Part shown: positions 22,094 to 33,272 of the stretch, one piece after another
How the letters are laid out: each line of letters opens with the position of its first letter
Position numbering within the stretch: the first letter of the stretch is position 1
DNA from: Odiellus spinosus
Lineage: Eukaryota; Arthropoda; Arachnida; Opiliones; Phalangiidae
NCBI GenBank assembly: GCA_963920705.1
Contig: OY987233.1
Span: 2,904,001-2,968,000, forward strand
DNA: 64,000 bases
Reading direction: 5' to 3'
The notes under the pieces: model-generated
Databases searched by the model: none
What the model was told of the DNA's origin: nothing
Seen by the model: the letters and a program-made list of their open reading frames with translations, nothing else
Program-made: the position numbers and the translations under genes

Positions 22094-22389
22094 AGCCGCG
22101 TTCATACTAGACCTTGGAATCGATTTAAACCGTTTCAAAACGTTTCGCTTGAGTCGTGTGAACGGGAAACCGTCTTTTCTCGAATCGATTTGATTCGATT
22201 TCTCAAAGCTGCTTCGGGAACCAGTTTCGTACCGATTCGGTTTCAACAACCGATAGATGAAGTTACTATAAATCGATTTATAAAGATAACGCGTGAACAC
22301 GTGACGCTTAAAATGATTCCTGGTGATTTGAATATCGGTTTGATTTTATCGATTCAAATCGATTAAGAAATGCTAGTGTGACCGTAGCT
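22094..22389 (+). mobile_element. MITE family B, complete copy
   Basis: Runs from AGCCGCGTTCATACTAGA to TAGTGTGACCGTAGCT. The right junction passes straight into family D sequence (CAAGTGACTTTTTTTCGATT), the same junction as at 32215. The 115-codon frame at 22019-22366 and the reverse frame overlap it and are by-products. Confidence 0.9.
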
Positions 22390-22493
22390 CAAGTGACTTT
22401 TTTTCGATTCCTATCGTTTAAATAAGCCTTAATCCATCACTTCATAAAATTACAAACAAATATTAAACTAGAAATAAATTTAAAACTCGAGAA
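22390..22493 (+). mobile_element. Family D fragment, left arm
   Basis: CAAGTGACTTTTTTTCGATT to ATTAAACTAGAAATAAATTT belongs to the left arm of family D. The outer 25 bases of D are missing; their place is taken by the B element. Confidence 0.75.
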
Positions 22494-22600
22494 ATCTAAT
22501 GAAATCGATTCAAGAAAAGACGGTTTCCCGTTCACACGACTCTAGCGAATCGTTTTGAAACGGTTTAAATCGATTCGTAGGCCTAGTATCAACGCGGCTA
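22489..22600 (-). mobile_element. Family B fragment
   Basis: GAGAAATCTAATGAAATCGA to GGCCTAGTATCAACGCGGCT is the terminal third of a minus-oriented family B, fused to the D fragment. Confidence 0.75.
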
Positions 22601-22920
22601 TTGATTGGGATATCTATTCAGTAAACGGTATTGAATTCATTGTTAATCTCGCGAAATCCGATCAGGTAGCGTTAAGTAAAGCTCTAGTGTTTAGACAGTT
22701 TTAGGTTTAAACAATTAACACTATTACAATCAACTAGATACGGTCTGGGAGTTTTTTTGCGAGAGGAATAGCCGACATCGACGAGAGGTTGACGTAAATA
22801 TAGAGACGCCTCTCGTTAATAGGGACGATGTTTTTTTTTCTTTCTCCGTCTCTCTCAGTCTTATTAGAAGGAAGAGGAGTGGTCCGGTCGGTCGTGGGAA
22901 TTAATAAACCCCCCTCTCGG

Positions 22921-22984
22921 TATATATAGTGTTAGTCGGAAACGAACGATATCGGAGATACTCGAGAGCCTTTCGGTAAAGATC
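22921..22984 (+). promoter_or_regulatory. Possible core promoter (TATA plus DPE-like)
   Basis: TATATATAG at 22921 is followed about 59 bases later by AGATC (22980-22984), which fits the RGWYV pattern of a downstream promoter element, so a start near 22953 would satisfy both spacings. No initiator consensus and no downstream gene were seen. Weak; may be chance. Confidence 0.15.
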
Positions 22985-23133
22985 AACCGACCGAAACGAA
23001 TTCGCGGAGAGATAAACTCGACTGACTTTTGGCTGCTGGCAAACGCGAGATATCGACGAAGTTCTCCAACCAGAGTCTCAGTTATAGAACTTTATAGCAC
23101 TAGAGAGACACCAGTACACATACAACACGAGCC

Positions 23134-23200
23134 AGAGAGAGAGAGAGAGAGAGAGAGAATGAGAGAGAGAAAGAGGAGGAGGAGGAGGAGAAGGAGAGAA
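23134..23200 (+). repeat. GA-rich microsatellite
   Basis: A (GA)n run of about 24 bases is followed by GAGAGAGAAAG and (GGA)n units. It produces a poly-Ser/Leu-like minus-strand frame that is not a gene. Confidence 0.9.
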
Positions 23201-24358
23201 AGGTTTTCCTCTCGGCTTAAATCTTATACAGCAATTGAGTAATGAAAGCTTTATAGGTCTCACTCTATGGAATGTACTGCCCTTCCTACACCTATCCCCC
23301 GTTTTATTTAACCAGAGTTGGGGGGTCCTGGGGGAGAGGGGTACCCACACTTTACTCTCTCCCGAAAAAGGAAGATCTATAAGAGGAAAAGTTGCGTAGG
23401 CGTCTAGGCATGCCATAATTATTAATCAACTGCGCATGATCGACGAATCCTTCGTCACTCATCTATTGGTGAGCTGTGATCAAAACAAATTTAGGATTTC
23501 ATCTCTGTCAAAACAGTTCCAGCCGCTGTTTTCAAATCTTAAGTTCTTGGGATGGATAATTTTACAATTATTAGGATTTTCACTGTTTAAACACATTTCA
23601 CCACGGTGTTTCACCAACAAAAATCCACACGCGAGAGCATTATTCCAAAATCTAGGTGACGAATGTTTCCCTAGTCCTTTGGTGACATTACAATGCGATG
23701 GATTTTAAATTTCAAGTGAGTAAAAGTAAGTAAGCACACTCTTTTTATCCACTCTTTACCTCTATTTTTGTGGTAAATAATCTTAAAACTTAAACAGTTG
23801 CGTCAAATAGATGGGAGGAAAAGGTTGGGCGGTTGAATATCGATGCCGAAATTTTGGTTTTATAAGGTTTTATAAGGGTTGGCACGCAGCACCCTTCCTC
23901 TTATAGATCTTCCTTGTGGCGACCATTGCCTATCTCAATCGATTAACTCTATCTAACCCGTCGGCGCGAAAAGAGACGACGAAGCTGGCGCTCCCATTCC
24001 GCCCGGATAGTCGCTAGGTTTCGGGCGTGTGCCCACTGCACCCTCGCCTATTTACGTCGCTTCCCGAAAAGGATCATTTTCGCTAGGTCTCCCCCGGCCC
24101 CCCTTCTAAGTGCAGGATGTAATAACGCGTCTGAACCTCCTGAAAACCTTCCCTCCATTAGATCTATACCTATATATACCCCCGCTCCGGTCTATACGCT
24201 TCGCTCTATTATTTCGTGCCTAATATTATCGCCAAGCCGCCTATTATACCCTTGGACGAAATTACAAACCTCCCCCAATCTTTCTCTCTTTCTCTCTCTA
24301 TTTCTCTCGCTACGGAGAAATAAGGCAGAGGAATCACTGCATGGGTATATTACATTCA

Positions 24359-24801
24359 AGCCGCGTTCATACTAGGCCTTGGAATCAATTTAAACCGTTT
24401 CAAAACGTTTCGATAGAGTCGTGTGAACGGGAAACCGTCTTTTATAGAATCGATTTCATTTTCAATTTCTTGAAACTGCTTCGAGAACCAGTTTCGTGCC
24501 GATTCGGTTTCAATAACCGATAACCTGAATTCATACTAGGCCTTGGAATCGATTTATACCGTTTCGATAGAGTCGTGTGAACGGGAAATCGTCTTTTCTC
24601 GAATCGATTTGATTCGATTTCTCGAAACTGCTTCGGGAACCAGTTTCGTACCGATACGGTTTCAACAACCGATAGATGAATAAATCGATTTATAAAGAAA
24701 ATGCGTGAACACTTGACGCTTAAAACAATTCCTGGCGATTCGAATATTGGTTTTATTTTACCGTTTCAAATCGATTAAGAAATGATAGTGTAACAGTAAC
24801 T
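24359..24801 (+). mobile_element. Two family B MITEs head to tail
   Basis: A partial plus copy (24359-24523) ends at CAATAACCGATAA and is followed by a second plus copy (about 24524-24801) starting TTCATACTAGGCCTTGG and ending ATGATAGTGTAACAGTAACT. The first lacks its right half, the second its first few bases. Confidence 0.82.
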
Positions 24802-25383
24802 TTTATGACTCCCCTAAAGTATCCCTCCAAGATCTCACTCCACCTAGCTATTCGCCTTGTCTAAATATAGATTATTTTTAACCCCGCTTAAGGTAATGCG
24901 GGTAGGTTCAGCCACTTTTTCTCCGCGCCCCACGTTCTTCGTAATCATTTCTAGATTTCAATACTTAGTAAGCTAGTTGTTACCTTTAACTTAAACGTAG
25001 AAAATCAAAGTAAAAAGCACGCTTTTATATTCTTAATTGAAAAGTCAAACTGAGACCGACAACGTAGTTATTGGAATCGTATAAAAAAATCAAGTTTTTT
25101 TCTTTCACTCCAATGGTATACGACTTGGGAATTTCTGAATAGGTAGCGGTGCCCGTGAGCTAAGCTTATTACGGTGTTTTAACACGATTTCGACTGTGTT
25201 ACTGAAAGTGATTTTGGTCATGCTTTTTCTCTCCTTCCGATTCACTTGTAATGAAAGAATTCGCAGCAGCGCGAATAAAGCCGAGCTATCACAGCCTCTA
25301 TAAATTAATTTAATCATTTAGAAGGAAATGCATTGAAATTTCAGACTGATTCCGTACATAAAACGGTTCATTTATAATACAAA
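24802..25383. other. Unassigned sequence
   Basis: The 70-codon minus frame at 25105-25317 has no recognisable family. No repeats identified. Confidence 0.35.
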
Positions 25384-25670
25384 AGCTACGGTCACACTAC
25401 AATTTATTAATCCATTTCAAACGGTAAAATATTACCGATATTCAAATCGCCAGGAATCGTTTAAAGAGTCACGCGTTTCACGCGTTATCTTTATAAATCG
25501 ATTTATCGTAGCTTCATCTATCGGTTGTTGAAATCGAATCGGTACGAAACTGGTTCCCGAAGCAGTTTCGAGAAATCTAATCGAGAACAGACGGTTTCCC
25601 GTTTACACGATTAAGGCGAAACGTTTTGAAACGGTTTAAATCGATTCCAAGGCTTAGTATGAACGTAGCT
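25384..25670 (-). mobile_element. MITE family B, complete copy
   Basis: Runs from AGCTACGGTCACACTAC to CTTAGTATGAACGTAGCT. Flanking triplets AAA and CTA do not match, so the TSD has been lost. Confidence 0.88.
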
Positions 25671-25751
25671 CTATTATTATCACACGGGAGAAATTCTAAT
25701 TTGTAACTACAACAATAAACTTTTTCCCTCTTATAGTTTAAAATTTTTTAA

Positions 25752-26095
25752 ATTTAATTAAAATTAAACAGCTTTTGAATTTATTTACATATATTTTTCA
25801 CAATTTTTAGACACGTTTTTGGTGTTTAAATTAATTTCTAATGTTTGGTGAAATTTCTTTAAAAGTAAATATAAATTCGGACCAATCATATTATTTCAGC
25901 CTTCAACAGTGCTTGTAATGTCCTATAACATTAAAAGAAAAGGCTGGCGTTTGATGGCCAAGGTCTTAGACATCAAACGCCGGCCTATTCTTTTAATGTT
26001 AAGACAAGAGATTACAAGCGCTGTTGAAGGCTGAAATAATATGATTGGTCCGAATTTATATTTACTTTTATAGAAATTCTACCAAAATTATCAGT
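25752..26095. mobile_element. Fold-back MITE family G, copy 2
   Basis: Most of the left arm, the centre (AAACGCCGGCCTATTC) and part of the right arm are present; the left terminus is eroded and the right arm stops near TTCTACCAAAATTATC. Both arms carry ATATGATTGGTCCGAATT or its complement. Confidence 0.83.
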
Positions 26096-26504
26096 CTTAC
26101 TCTTTCTTAATATAGATAATTTATTTATATCAATCCTGAAAATACGCATTTAGAAACGAAAGCACTTTTAATCATGCTAACTAGAAATTATATAATCAAA
26201 CACGAACGTCTGATTAAATTAATAAATCACGTCGCTTAGTTATTCTAGACGTTAACCCTTATTTCAGAAACCTCGGGGTAAAATATAACGCTAGACGAAA
26301 ATGATTGGCTAATTTCGTAAGACCTTCAAAATATATATTGAATTAATTATTATATATTCTGACGCTTTAATTAAAAATTACTTTTATATAAGGATTATTT
26401 TCAACCAATTCCAGAATATATTAACCTAAAGAACTGGATTCAAATTGTTGTATCAGAAATGAGATGTTAATTCGGAAATTATGTTTGCTAAAATATATGA
26501 AAGT
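26096..26504. other. Unassigned AT-rich sequence
   Basis: Nothing recognised between two family G copies. Confidence 0.35.
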
Positions 26505-26865
26505 AAATATAAAATCGGACCAATCATATTATTTCAGCCTTCAACAGTGCTTGTAACGTCTTGTCTCAACATTAAATGAATAGGCCGGCGATTGATGACC
26601 AAGGTCTGTATCAAACGCTGGCCTATTCTTTTAGTTAATGTTCAGACAAGACAATACAAGCGCTGTTGAAGGCTGAAATAATATGATTGGTCCGATTTTA
26701 TATTTACTTTTACATAAATTTTACCAAACTTTAGAAATTAATTTTAACACCAAAAACGTGTCTAAAAATTGTTTAAAAATTCTGGAATACCTTTTTTAAC
26801 ATGGCGATTCCGAAAATAAATTCAAAAATACATTTTTAGGTCCAATTTTGCCTTAAACTTGCCCC
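26505..26865. mobile_element. Fold-back MITE family G, copy 3
   Basis: Starts within the left arm (AGTAAATATAAAATCGGACC), includes the centre (GGCCGGCGATTGATGACC) and the complete right arm ending TTGCCCC at TTAA (26866-26869). Confidence 0.83.
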
Positions 26866-27398
26866 TTAAAAACCCGTCTGAAAAACATTCTTATAGGTCA
26901 TTTCCAGTGCAAGGGTTTTATCCAAAAAAACAGTTTCTCAAAGCTAAAGGGTCCAAAAACATCTCCATGGATACGAGATATACGATAATACCTTTTTTCT
27001 CGGAATATTTGTCGCTAGGGTTTAGTATAACCCCTCTTCGGAGCCCCATGGTCCCCCCTCAGATTACTGGAAACAAAAGAAGAACACGTATGCTCACTTA
27101 GCACGATTATTTTTTATCACGATAATGGAGACTCGAAACATGTTGGAAGTGAGTAGAGAAAGACTCGAACCATGTTAATTTGTTAAAGATTATTTCCCTA
27201 TCGACGTTCTTAGTACAAAAAAAAAGACCACTACGCCTTATAATCCCTTTGTTCTTTAATGCCCGCGCCGCCTTTTTTTCGCTACATTTTTATACGCTAG
27301 TCTCTTTATTTCCTCTCGTATTTTTTTCCCCGAGAGAAATGCATCCGCGTTCATCCGATTAACGAATGGAATTAGGGTTCAAGAAGCGGATCTAACAA
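26866..27398. other. Unassigned sequence
   Basis: Frames at 26859-27101 and 27180-27362 carry no recognisable domain. No repeats identified. Confidence 0.35.
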
Positions 27399-27402
27399 TT
27401 AA

Positions 27403-27763
27403 AGGGAGAATGAAACCTCAATAGTAAGTGATTATTTATCAATTTCTTATAGTTTAAATAGGCCTAATCCAACAATAAAAGTTTTACAAAGAAATATAAA
27501 AATAGGCTTAGCTGAATTCATGGAGATTCTAAATTTCTTCGTATTGATGGGTCAGCGACATATCTAATGTTATTTGAAGTCTCATGGAGATCTCACCTTT
27601 GTTTATTGGTCGACTACACTTTAATGCGAAGAAATTCAGGATCAACTAAGCCTAATTTCTAGTTTAATATTTGTTTGTAATTTTGTTTTTACTGATGGAT
27701 TAAATATTTAAACGATAAGGAATCGATAAAAAAAATCACTTGTTGTTAGGTTGCATTCTCCCT
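27403..27763. mobile_element. Fold-back MITE family D, copy with TTAA on both sides
   Basis: AGGGAGAATGAAACC at the left and GGTTGCATTCTCCCT at the right are each directly bounded by TTAA (27399-27402 and 27764-27767). This is the clearest evidence for a TTAA target duplication in family D. The centre GGGTCAGCGACATATC is not paired. Confidence 0.92.
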
Positions 27764-27767
27764 TTAA

Positions 27768-28167
27768 ATAAAAGGTTTTAATGGAATCATTGGTATAAAA
27801 TTAAACCCGAATGATTAATTAAACCCAGAATTTGAATACATTTACTGCCACGGAATTTGTTGACAATTGAATCTTTTATTCCTAATTAACTTCCAGCCTC
27901 TTGGGAATTTTATACGAACCAAAATTCACTGTAAATAATATTTACTGGAGTTTTGCAAACATACCAGGTGATAAGAATATATTTGGTTAGTTTCGTTATC
28001 GTTTCCACCAATAGGGAAGTACATTGATTTTGTATAAAAAATCAAATATGGATAAAAATGGTCTAAATAGAAAATATCCAACAGAATTTGACCCAAATTG
28101 ACAAAAATCAAATAACCTGAATATAACAAAAGTGGTCCAAAATAAATTTAATTATAGACCCTAGGCC
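27768..28167. other. Unassigned AT-rich sequence
   Basis: No gene. The part 28030-28145 uses the same words (AATTTGACCCAAATTGAC, AAAGTGGTCCAAAATA) as tandem array W at 12 kb and may be a diverged relative. Confidence 0.35.
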
Positions 28168-28735
28168 TAAAGGGACAATCTGCGGTTTTGAAAGCCCCTC
28201 TAAAGTAGCCTTCTTTTCTAGCTTAGCAGACGACGTTGACCATAAACTGTACACTCAAAGCTAGGCTATGTGCACAAGGGAAGATGATGTTAAAGGGGAA
28301 AATTATTCTCCTTTAAAGTGGCCTTTTTTTATTCGCTTAGCAGACGACGTTGACCATAAGAAATTGTACAGTCAAAGCTAGGCTTTAAAGGGGAAAATTC
28401 TTAAGCAGATAGGACCTTTAAGGAGACTATATACGATTTTTAAACCTAATTTAAAGTCGCCTTATTTTCTAGCTTAGCCGACGACGTTGATCATAAATTG
28501 CACAGTCAAAGGGATGCTGTGTGCGTATGGGAAGATGCTTATAAAGGGGCACATTATAAAACAGATAGGGTCCTTTAAGGGGGTTATCTGCGATTTTTAA
28601 ACCTAATTTAAAGCCACCTTCTTTCCTATCTTAGCAGACGACGTTCACCATAAATTGTACAGTCGAAGCTTGGCTGTGTGCGTAATGGAAAGGGGAAAAT
28701 GTCAGAGCAGATAGGACCTTTAACGGTGCTGGGAA
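28168..28735 (+). repeat. Diverged tandem array V, about four units of 120-160 bases
   Basis: Each unit carries GCTTAGCAGACGACGTTGAC, AAATTGTACAGTCAAAGC and AAAGGGGAAAAT, with a variable 3' part (CAGATAGGACCTTTAAGG). The unit ends repeatedly read CCTTTAAAG or TTAAAGGGG, like the TTAAAGGRR termini of the TTAA families, so the unit may derive from such an element. Confidence 0.8.
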
Positions 28736-29401
28736 TGAGGAACGTCATGTTAAGCCTTTGCCTAATCTCTGAAACGTGACGGTTATAGATTTGAAACTAG
28801 CTAGAGTGAAGGAGTAAGGTATGGACTCTCCTATTTCCTCAAATTCGTCTACATATATATATATATATATATATTCTGTATGAATATCAATTGGCGTGAC
28901 CCGCCCGCTTAGTACTCGTCATTCTCTATATAATAATATCGTCGGAGCTGTCGAACGAGCACTAAATCAGTCTTGTAATGATTTGCCCAAAATTCCGTTG
29001 CTATAGTGTAATTGACCGTTGTTACGACGTAATGGCTTTGGATTGGGAATTCGCAATTAGGTTTCGCGCCCCCATGCACCCCGATAAATATTCAAAGCTA
29101 AATTAACCTTCCATAGATCTTTAACTGTAACGATTGGGAACAGACCAACTAATGAAGCTATCTACTACAGACCCGCCAAACATAGTTACCGATAACACGC
29201 CGTCATATGCTTATTTCAATTTGACGTAAAATATATTATAGATTTAATTTTATTGTAAGGTTGGATAAATTAAAATTTAACTCGGCTTCTGTCAAAATGG
29301 ATATAACGAATTTAAATGGAGTCTGAAGGAAAAATGGACAGCCCGTTCTTGTTAACATTAAAAACGGAGTCAAATATTTTCTACTCCACTTAATTACTCC
29401 A
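28736..29401. other. Unassigned sequence
   Basis: Contains an (AT)n microsatellite at 28852-28874. No gene or repeat family was recognised. Confidence 0.4.
28852..28874. repeat. (AT)n microsatellite
   Basis: About eleven AT units, uninterrupted. Confidence 0.9.
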
Positions 29402-29405
29402 AAAT

Positions 29406-29516
29406 TAAATGGAAACTTGGAGCTAAAAATAGAACAGCTTTTGAATTTATTTTTTGAATCACAATGTCAAAAAACGTATTCCAGAATTTTTAATCAATTT
29501 GTAGACACGTGTTTGG
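29406..29516. mobile_element. Family G fragment, left terminus
   Basis: ATGGAAACTTGGAGCTAAAA directly after TTAA (29402-29405), continuing to TTTGTAGACACGTG, is the left end of family G. The rest is missing. The 62-codon frame at 29417-29605 reads through it and is not supported as a gene. Confidence 0.75.
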
Positions 29517-30666
29517 CCCGAAATCAATTTGCCAAGGCCCGAAACGAATCAGGCTACGTATTTGTTTCAATTAAGGCTAACGTTGGAAAATTTTCCGGAA
29601 AATGAACGAGGCCTATTTTTCCGCTAACGAATTTTTAGTTTACTCCTGTTTTTTTCAAAATTATAATATTTTGTAGGGAAAGGCCTATTTAAAATCACAG
29701 TAAAAGCTAGGGGGGATCGTAGGCCTAGTGAATTCCGAAGAACGACGTTCGCTAGGTTCACTCTTCTCATTTGAATGGACTTATAAACAGTTTTTAGTTT
29801 TACTTTAGGCTACAGTTACAGTATCTACATATTGTGGGAAAGGAAACGACGTCATTCGTGTGATTCGACGCTTCGCGTGCGCCTCTTGTAGCACGAAGTT
29901 CCGTAAAATCTATCTAACCAACTTTCGCGCTGCAAGGTTCTAGAACAGAAGTTGAAGTTGAATCAGTAGCGAATTAGATTCAATTAAAAGTCTAGAACTA
30001 ATTTCTCTTGTTCTATGATTAACAATTTAATTTTCTAACAATTAAAAATTAAAAATATAAAATTTTCCGCGTTTTACTTTTTCTGGAAAATAAACAACAC
30101 TAATTTTAATTAAAAAGTGGAGTTTGTGTAATAGATTACGAAATTTTTGAATTTCGGTAGTGATATATTACTTTTCTTCCAGCTTACAAATTTAATCCAG
30201 GATTCGAATAATTTAGGATGTTACCTAATTCATTCGAAACCATACCAGTGGAGTTTATTCCAATACATATATATAGATATAGCTAAGCTTCTTTGATGAA
30301 AGAGGTTCGATTTATCAAAAGGAAAGGCCGAAATTCTTCGGCTAGAAAATAAAGCTTAGATCCTTTAAAATCTATACCATCTTTTCTCGGCAGAGTGAAC
30401 TCGATCTTAAGACGACATACCCCTGCTCCTTCGTATACAGTTTGATCCGAATATAAACTTTTCAAGGATTAAAGTTAACCCTCTTTGAGTTTTCCCTATA
30501 AGCTGGCGCTTTTCTCGAAACTCGTAATAGGACCTCGGTTTTCAAATCGAATTTACGTTTCAAATATAATTCCTTCAAATAGTATATTTTCTAAGGTCTT
30601 TTTGTAATAATCCTTAATGTAGGGGATTAATTTATCAATCAATTAGATTTAAACGTCTTGTATAAC
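29517..30666. other. Unassigned sequence
   Basis: About 1.1 kb with no repeat family and no convincing frame. The minus frame at 30283-30465 has no recognisable motif. Confidence 0.35.
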
Positions 30667-30673
30667 GTAATAC

Positions 30674-30989
30674 CAAGAATCTATTCAGGTTCCATAAGAA
30701 TATGGGAGGGCCTCGATTCAAAAACCATCCTTCCAAACTTTGTAGAAAAAGTTCGTCGGCTTCGAATCGATTTTTCAAGTAAATCGCTCCTGACATTATA
30801 TTATTAACCCGCGCCACTAACGACCTTGACATAATATTTGGGTAATAAAAATGGAGCCGACCGAAAAAAGATCTAAGCGTACAAATGTTGCGAAAATTGC
30901 GGACGATCTTTTGTTACAAAGTTTGGAAGGATGGTACCAGAGGCTAAAGCTATGCTCCCATATTCTTATGGAACCTTAATGGATTCTTG
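30674..30989 (-). mobile_element. MITE family H, copy 2, complete, 7-base TSD
   Basis: It is 316 bases, the same length as copy 1, in the opposite orientation. It starts CAAGAATCTATTCAGG and ends CCTTAATGGATTCTTG. The TSD GTAATAC is perfect (30667-30673 and 30990-30996) and differs from the Galileo consensus GTAGTAC by one base. Confidence 0.95.
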
Positions 30990-31077
30990 GTAATACTCTA
31001 TTATTATTAAATTAATATTTCCAAATTTCTGGAAATCACGAAATCACGGTAAGAGTTTATACTTCACTTACATTAAA

Positions 31078-31348
31078 GTTAAACTTGGAGTTAAAAATGG
31101 AACAGATTTGAATTTATTTTCTTATTTGAGAATTTTTTCAGAATCTTTAGACACGTTTCTAGTGTTTAAATTAATTTCTAAAGTTTGGTAAAATTTGAAT
31201 AAAAGTAAATAAAATCGGACCAATCATATAATTTCAGCCTTCAACACCACAAATGTGTTTAATAATTGTTTTAAAATTCTAGAATACGTTTATTGTCCTG
31301 GTGATTCCGAAAATAAATTCAAAATCATTTTTAGCTCCAAGTTTCCCT
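31078..31348. mobile_element. Family G, copy with central deletion and TTAA on both sides
   Basis: AGTTAAACTTGGAGTTAAAA at the left follows TTAA (31074-31077); AGCTCCAAGTTTCCCT at the right is followed by TTAA (31349-31352). The centre from GCCTTCAACA to the CACAAATGTGTTT part of the right arm is missing, leaving 271 bases. Confidence 0.88.
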
Positions 31349-31352
31349 TTAA

Positions 31353-31902
31353 TAAAAATTGTTTTTCCGGAATGAGAAAAGTTTCCTAATCGGTAAAAAT
31401 TTATAACCCGTGTCTAATATATGGGTGACCGTACCATGGAAGGCCAAAATTGTTTGGGGTATAAAATTCTACTTTCCTAGAACATGGTACCCCAAGTGTC
31501 TCTGTATATGAACCCAATCTTTCTCGGTTTTGAGAGAAGAGACTTAAAAGATCCAATTAGAAGACTCGGGCTTTTGTTCCCCTCATTATGACGGAGGTTA
31601 ATATAATTCACTAGTCTCTTGAATCTCTTCGAAGGGTCGTTACATCTCGGAGCTCTACTAGGCTACTATCCTAAGAAGACAAGAGTTTCCCGCGCGCGCG
31701 AGTAACGACCTGGAAAATCTCCGCTCTTGTATCTTCCCACATCCCTACGTTTTCTACAAAAGTCTTAAAAAGTTTCCCCCAGCCCCGCTGTATACCACCG
31801 TTAAGTAGCGTCTTCACTATCGCGTAATCTATAGCTCGAATATTTAAGAAACTTAACAAACTTTAAGTATCTCTATAAAGATGGGTAAAGTTTTGGGGTT
31901 TT
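31353..31902. other. Unassigned sequence
   Basis: No gene or repeat family was recognised; the minus frame at 31671-31859 has no recognisable motif. Confidence 0.35.
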
Positions 31903-31906
31903 TTAA

Positions 31907-32490
31907 AGGGAGAATGCAACCTAATAACAAAGCCGCGTTCATACTAGGCCTTGGAATCGATTTAAACAGTTTCAAAACGTTTCCCTAGCGTTCTGTGAAC
32001 GGAAAACCGTCTTTTCTCGAATCAATTTGATTCGATTTCTCGAAGCTGCTTCGGGAACCAGTTTCGTACCGATTTGGTTTCAACAACCGATACATGAAGC
32101 TACGATAAATCGATTTATAAGATAACGCGTGAACACGTGATGCTTAAAACGATTTGAATATCCGTTTGATTTTACCGTTTCAAATCGATTAAGAAATGCT
32201 TGTGTGACCGTAGCTCAAGTGATGTTTTTTTAACGATTCATGATTGCTTAAATAGACCTAATTCACCGGTAAACAAAATTACAAATAAATATTAATTTTA
32301 CCATCAATATTGGCTAAGCAAGATTCATGGAGATCACCTGAATTTCAAGCATTGAAAGTGTTAGCGACCAATAATCGAATGTTATTGGAAGTTTCATTGA
32401 GATCTTGCCTTAACGAAGGGAACTTTGATCATTGGTCGTTGACCCATCAATGCGAAGATCTCCGTGAATCCTGCTAAGCCAATTTTCCCG
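31907..32490. mobile_element. Fold-back MITE family D with family B inside, right end missing
   Basis: AGGGAGAATGCAACCTAATA follows TTAA (31903-31906). After AACAA comes a full family B (31931-32215), then D resumes (CAAGTGATG, TAAATAGACC, GATTCATGGAGATC, centre ATTGGTCGTTGACCC) and stops after TAAGCCAATTTTCC near 32490, before the outer right arm. Confidence 0.84.
31931..32215 (+). mobile_element. MITE family B in family D, 3-base TSD
   Basis: Runs from AGCCGCGTTCATACTAGG to CTTGTGTGACCGTAGCT. CAA stands directly on both sides (31928-31930 and 32216-32218); uninterrupted D copies have a single AACAAGTGAT here, so the TSD is CAA. Confidence 0.92.
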
Positions 32491-33272
32491 CGAATTTTCC
32501 GGAGCCTAGAATTCAAGGGGTAATAAAAGGGATAGCAAGACATTATCATGGAGTGAAACTGTTTTGCAACTACCCATGACTCCAAGCGGTCATCTTGTTA
32601 GTTTCATTAACAGCCTAGTACAAGTCGCGGTAAACTTCGTGTCTAATTGGGACCTTAGTTCTTTCACGAGTAATTTGCTTGCACAGAAACATTTGGTTTG
32701 AAAAGCCTGTTTGAGAAGTCTTCGATTTGGTTGAGGATAGATATACTAATTCTATAAATAAGCGAAAGATTTATCTTTGGGCAAGTATCCATCCATCTTA
32801 ACGTAAGTCACGTAACTATACAACGATTCCGAACCAGAACCGCGTGGGTCTAAATTGGGATTTAATTTGCTTCGTTCGCTTATAGTCCGAGTGCAAAATC
32901 TGTTTGAGAAGCCTTTGATTTTGATGACTCAATATGATTAGCCCATTATGATTAGGTATAAAAAATATTTACTTAATTTTTAAATTTAAAACTTCCCCCG
33001 CAGTTCTTATATCATTTCGTGAATCTGTTTTAAAATCTGCCTTATGGTGTAATTTACTGTAATAAAATATCAGTATAATCCCTTGTTAAATTATCATTAA
33101 GGTGAAATTCAGCGGTTAATTCAGAAATCGTGGTATTTTTGTGAGCTTATTAGAGAAAAAACAAAAGGCCGGCAAAATTAAAAACTAGAATAATGGAATT
33201 ATGTCATGAATTAGTTGTTTATTTCAAATTCTCTACGACAAATTAAAATGTAAGACTATTTTTGTAATTGTT
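32491..33272. other. Unassigned sequence left of the 23-base satellite
   Basis: No gene or repeat family was recognised; the last 40 bases are AT-rich with no trace of the satellite unit. Confidence 0.35.

Larger units (their letters stand above)
22601..24358. other. Unassigned unique block
   Basis: About 1.75 kb without MITEs. 22740-23060 and 23930-24330 are relatively rich in CpG. The 90-codon frame at 23436-23708 and the minus frame at 23078-23416 (which crosses the GA repeat) show no recognisable domain. A possible TATA-type promoter is listed at 22921. Confidence 0.4.

Noticed and set aside
22019-22366. 115-codon frame as a gene
   Set aside because: It lies almost wholly in a family B MITE, and the same peptide pieces occur at other B copies (13597-13950, 44599-44802, 56999-57193).
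23436-23708. 90-codon frame in a unique block
   Set aside because: No recognisable domain, no promoter or splice context; its length is within chance for this AT content.
30283-30465. Heat-shock-type and other short regulatory motifs scattered in AT-rich DNA
   Set aside because: Single short motifs such as TTCTAGAA (near 29938) are expected by chance and have no gene context.
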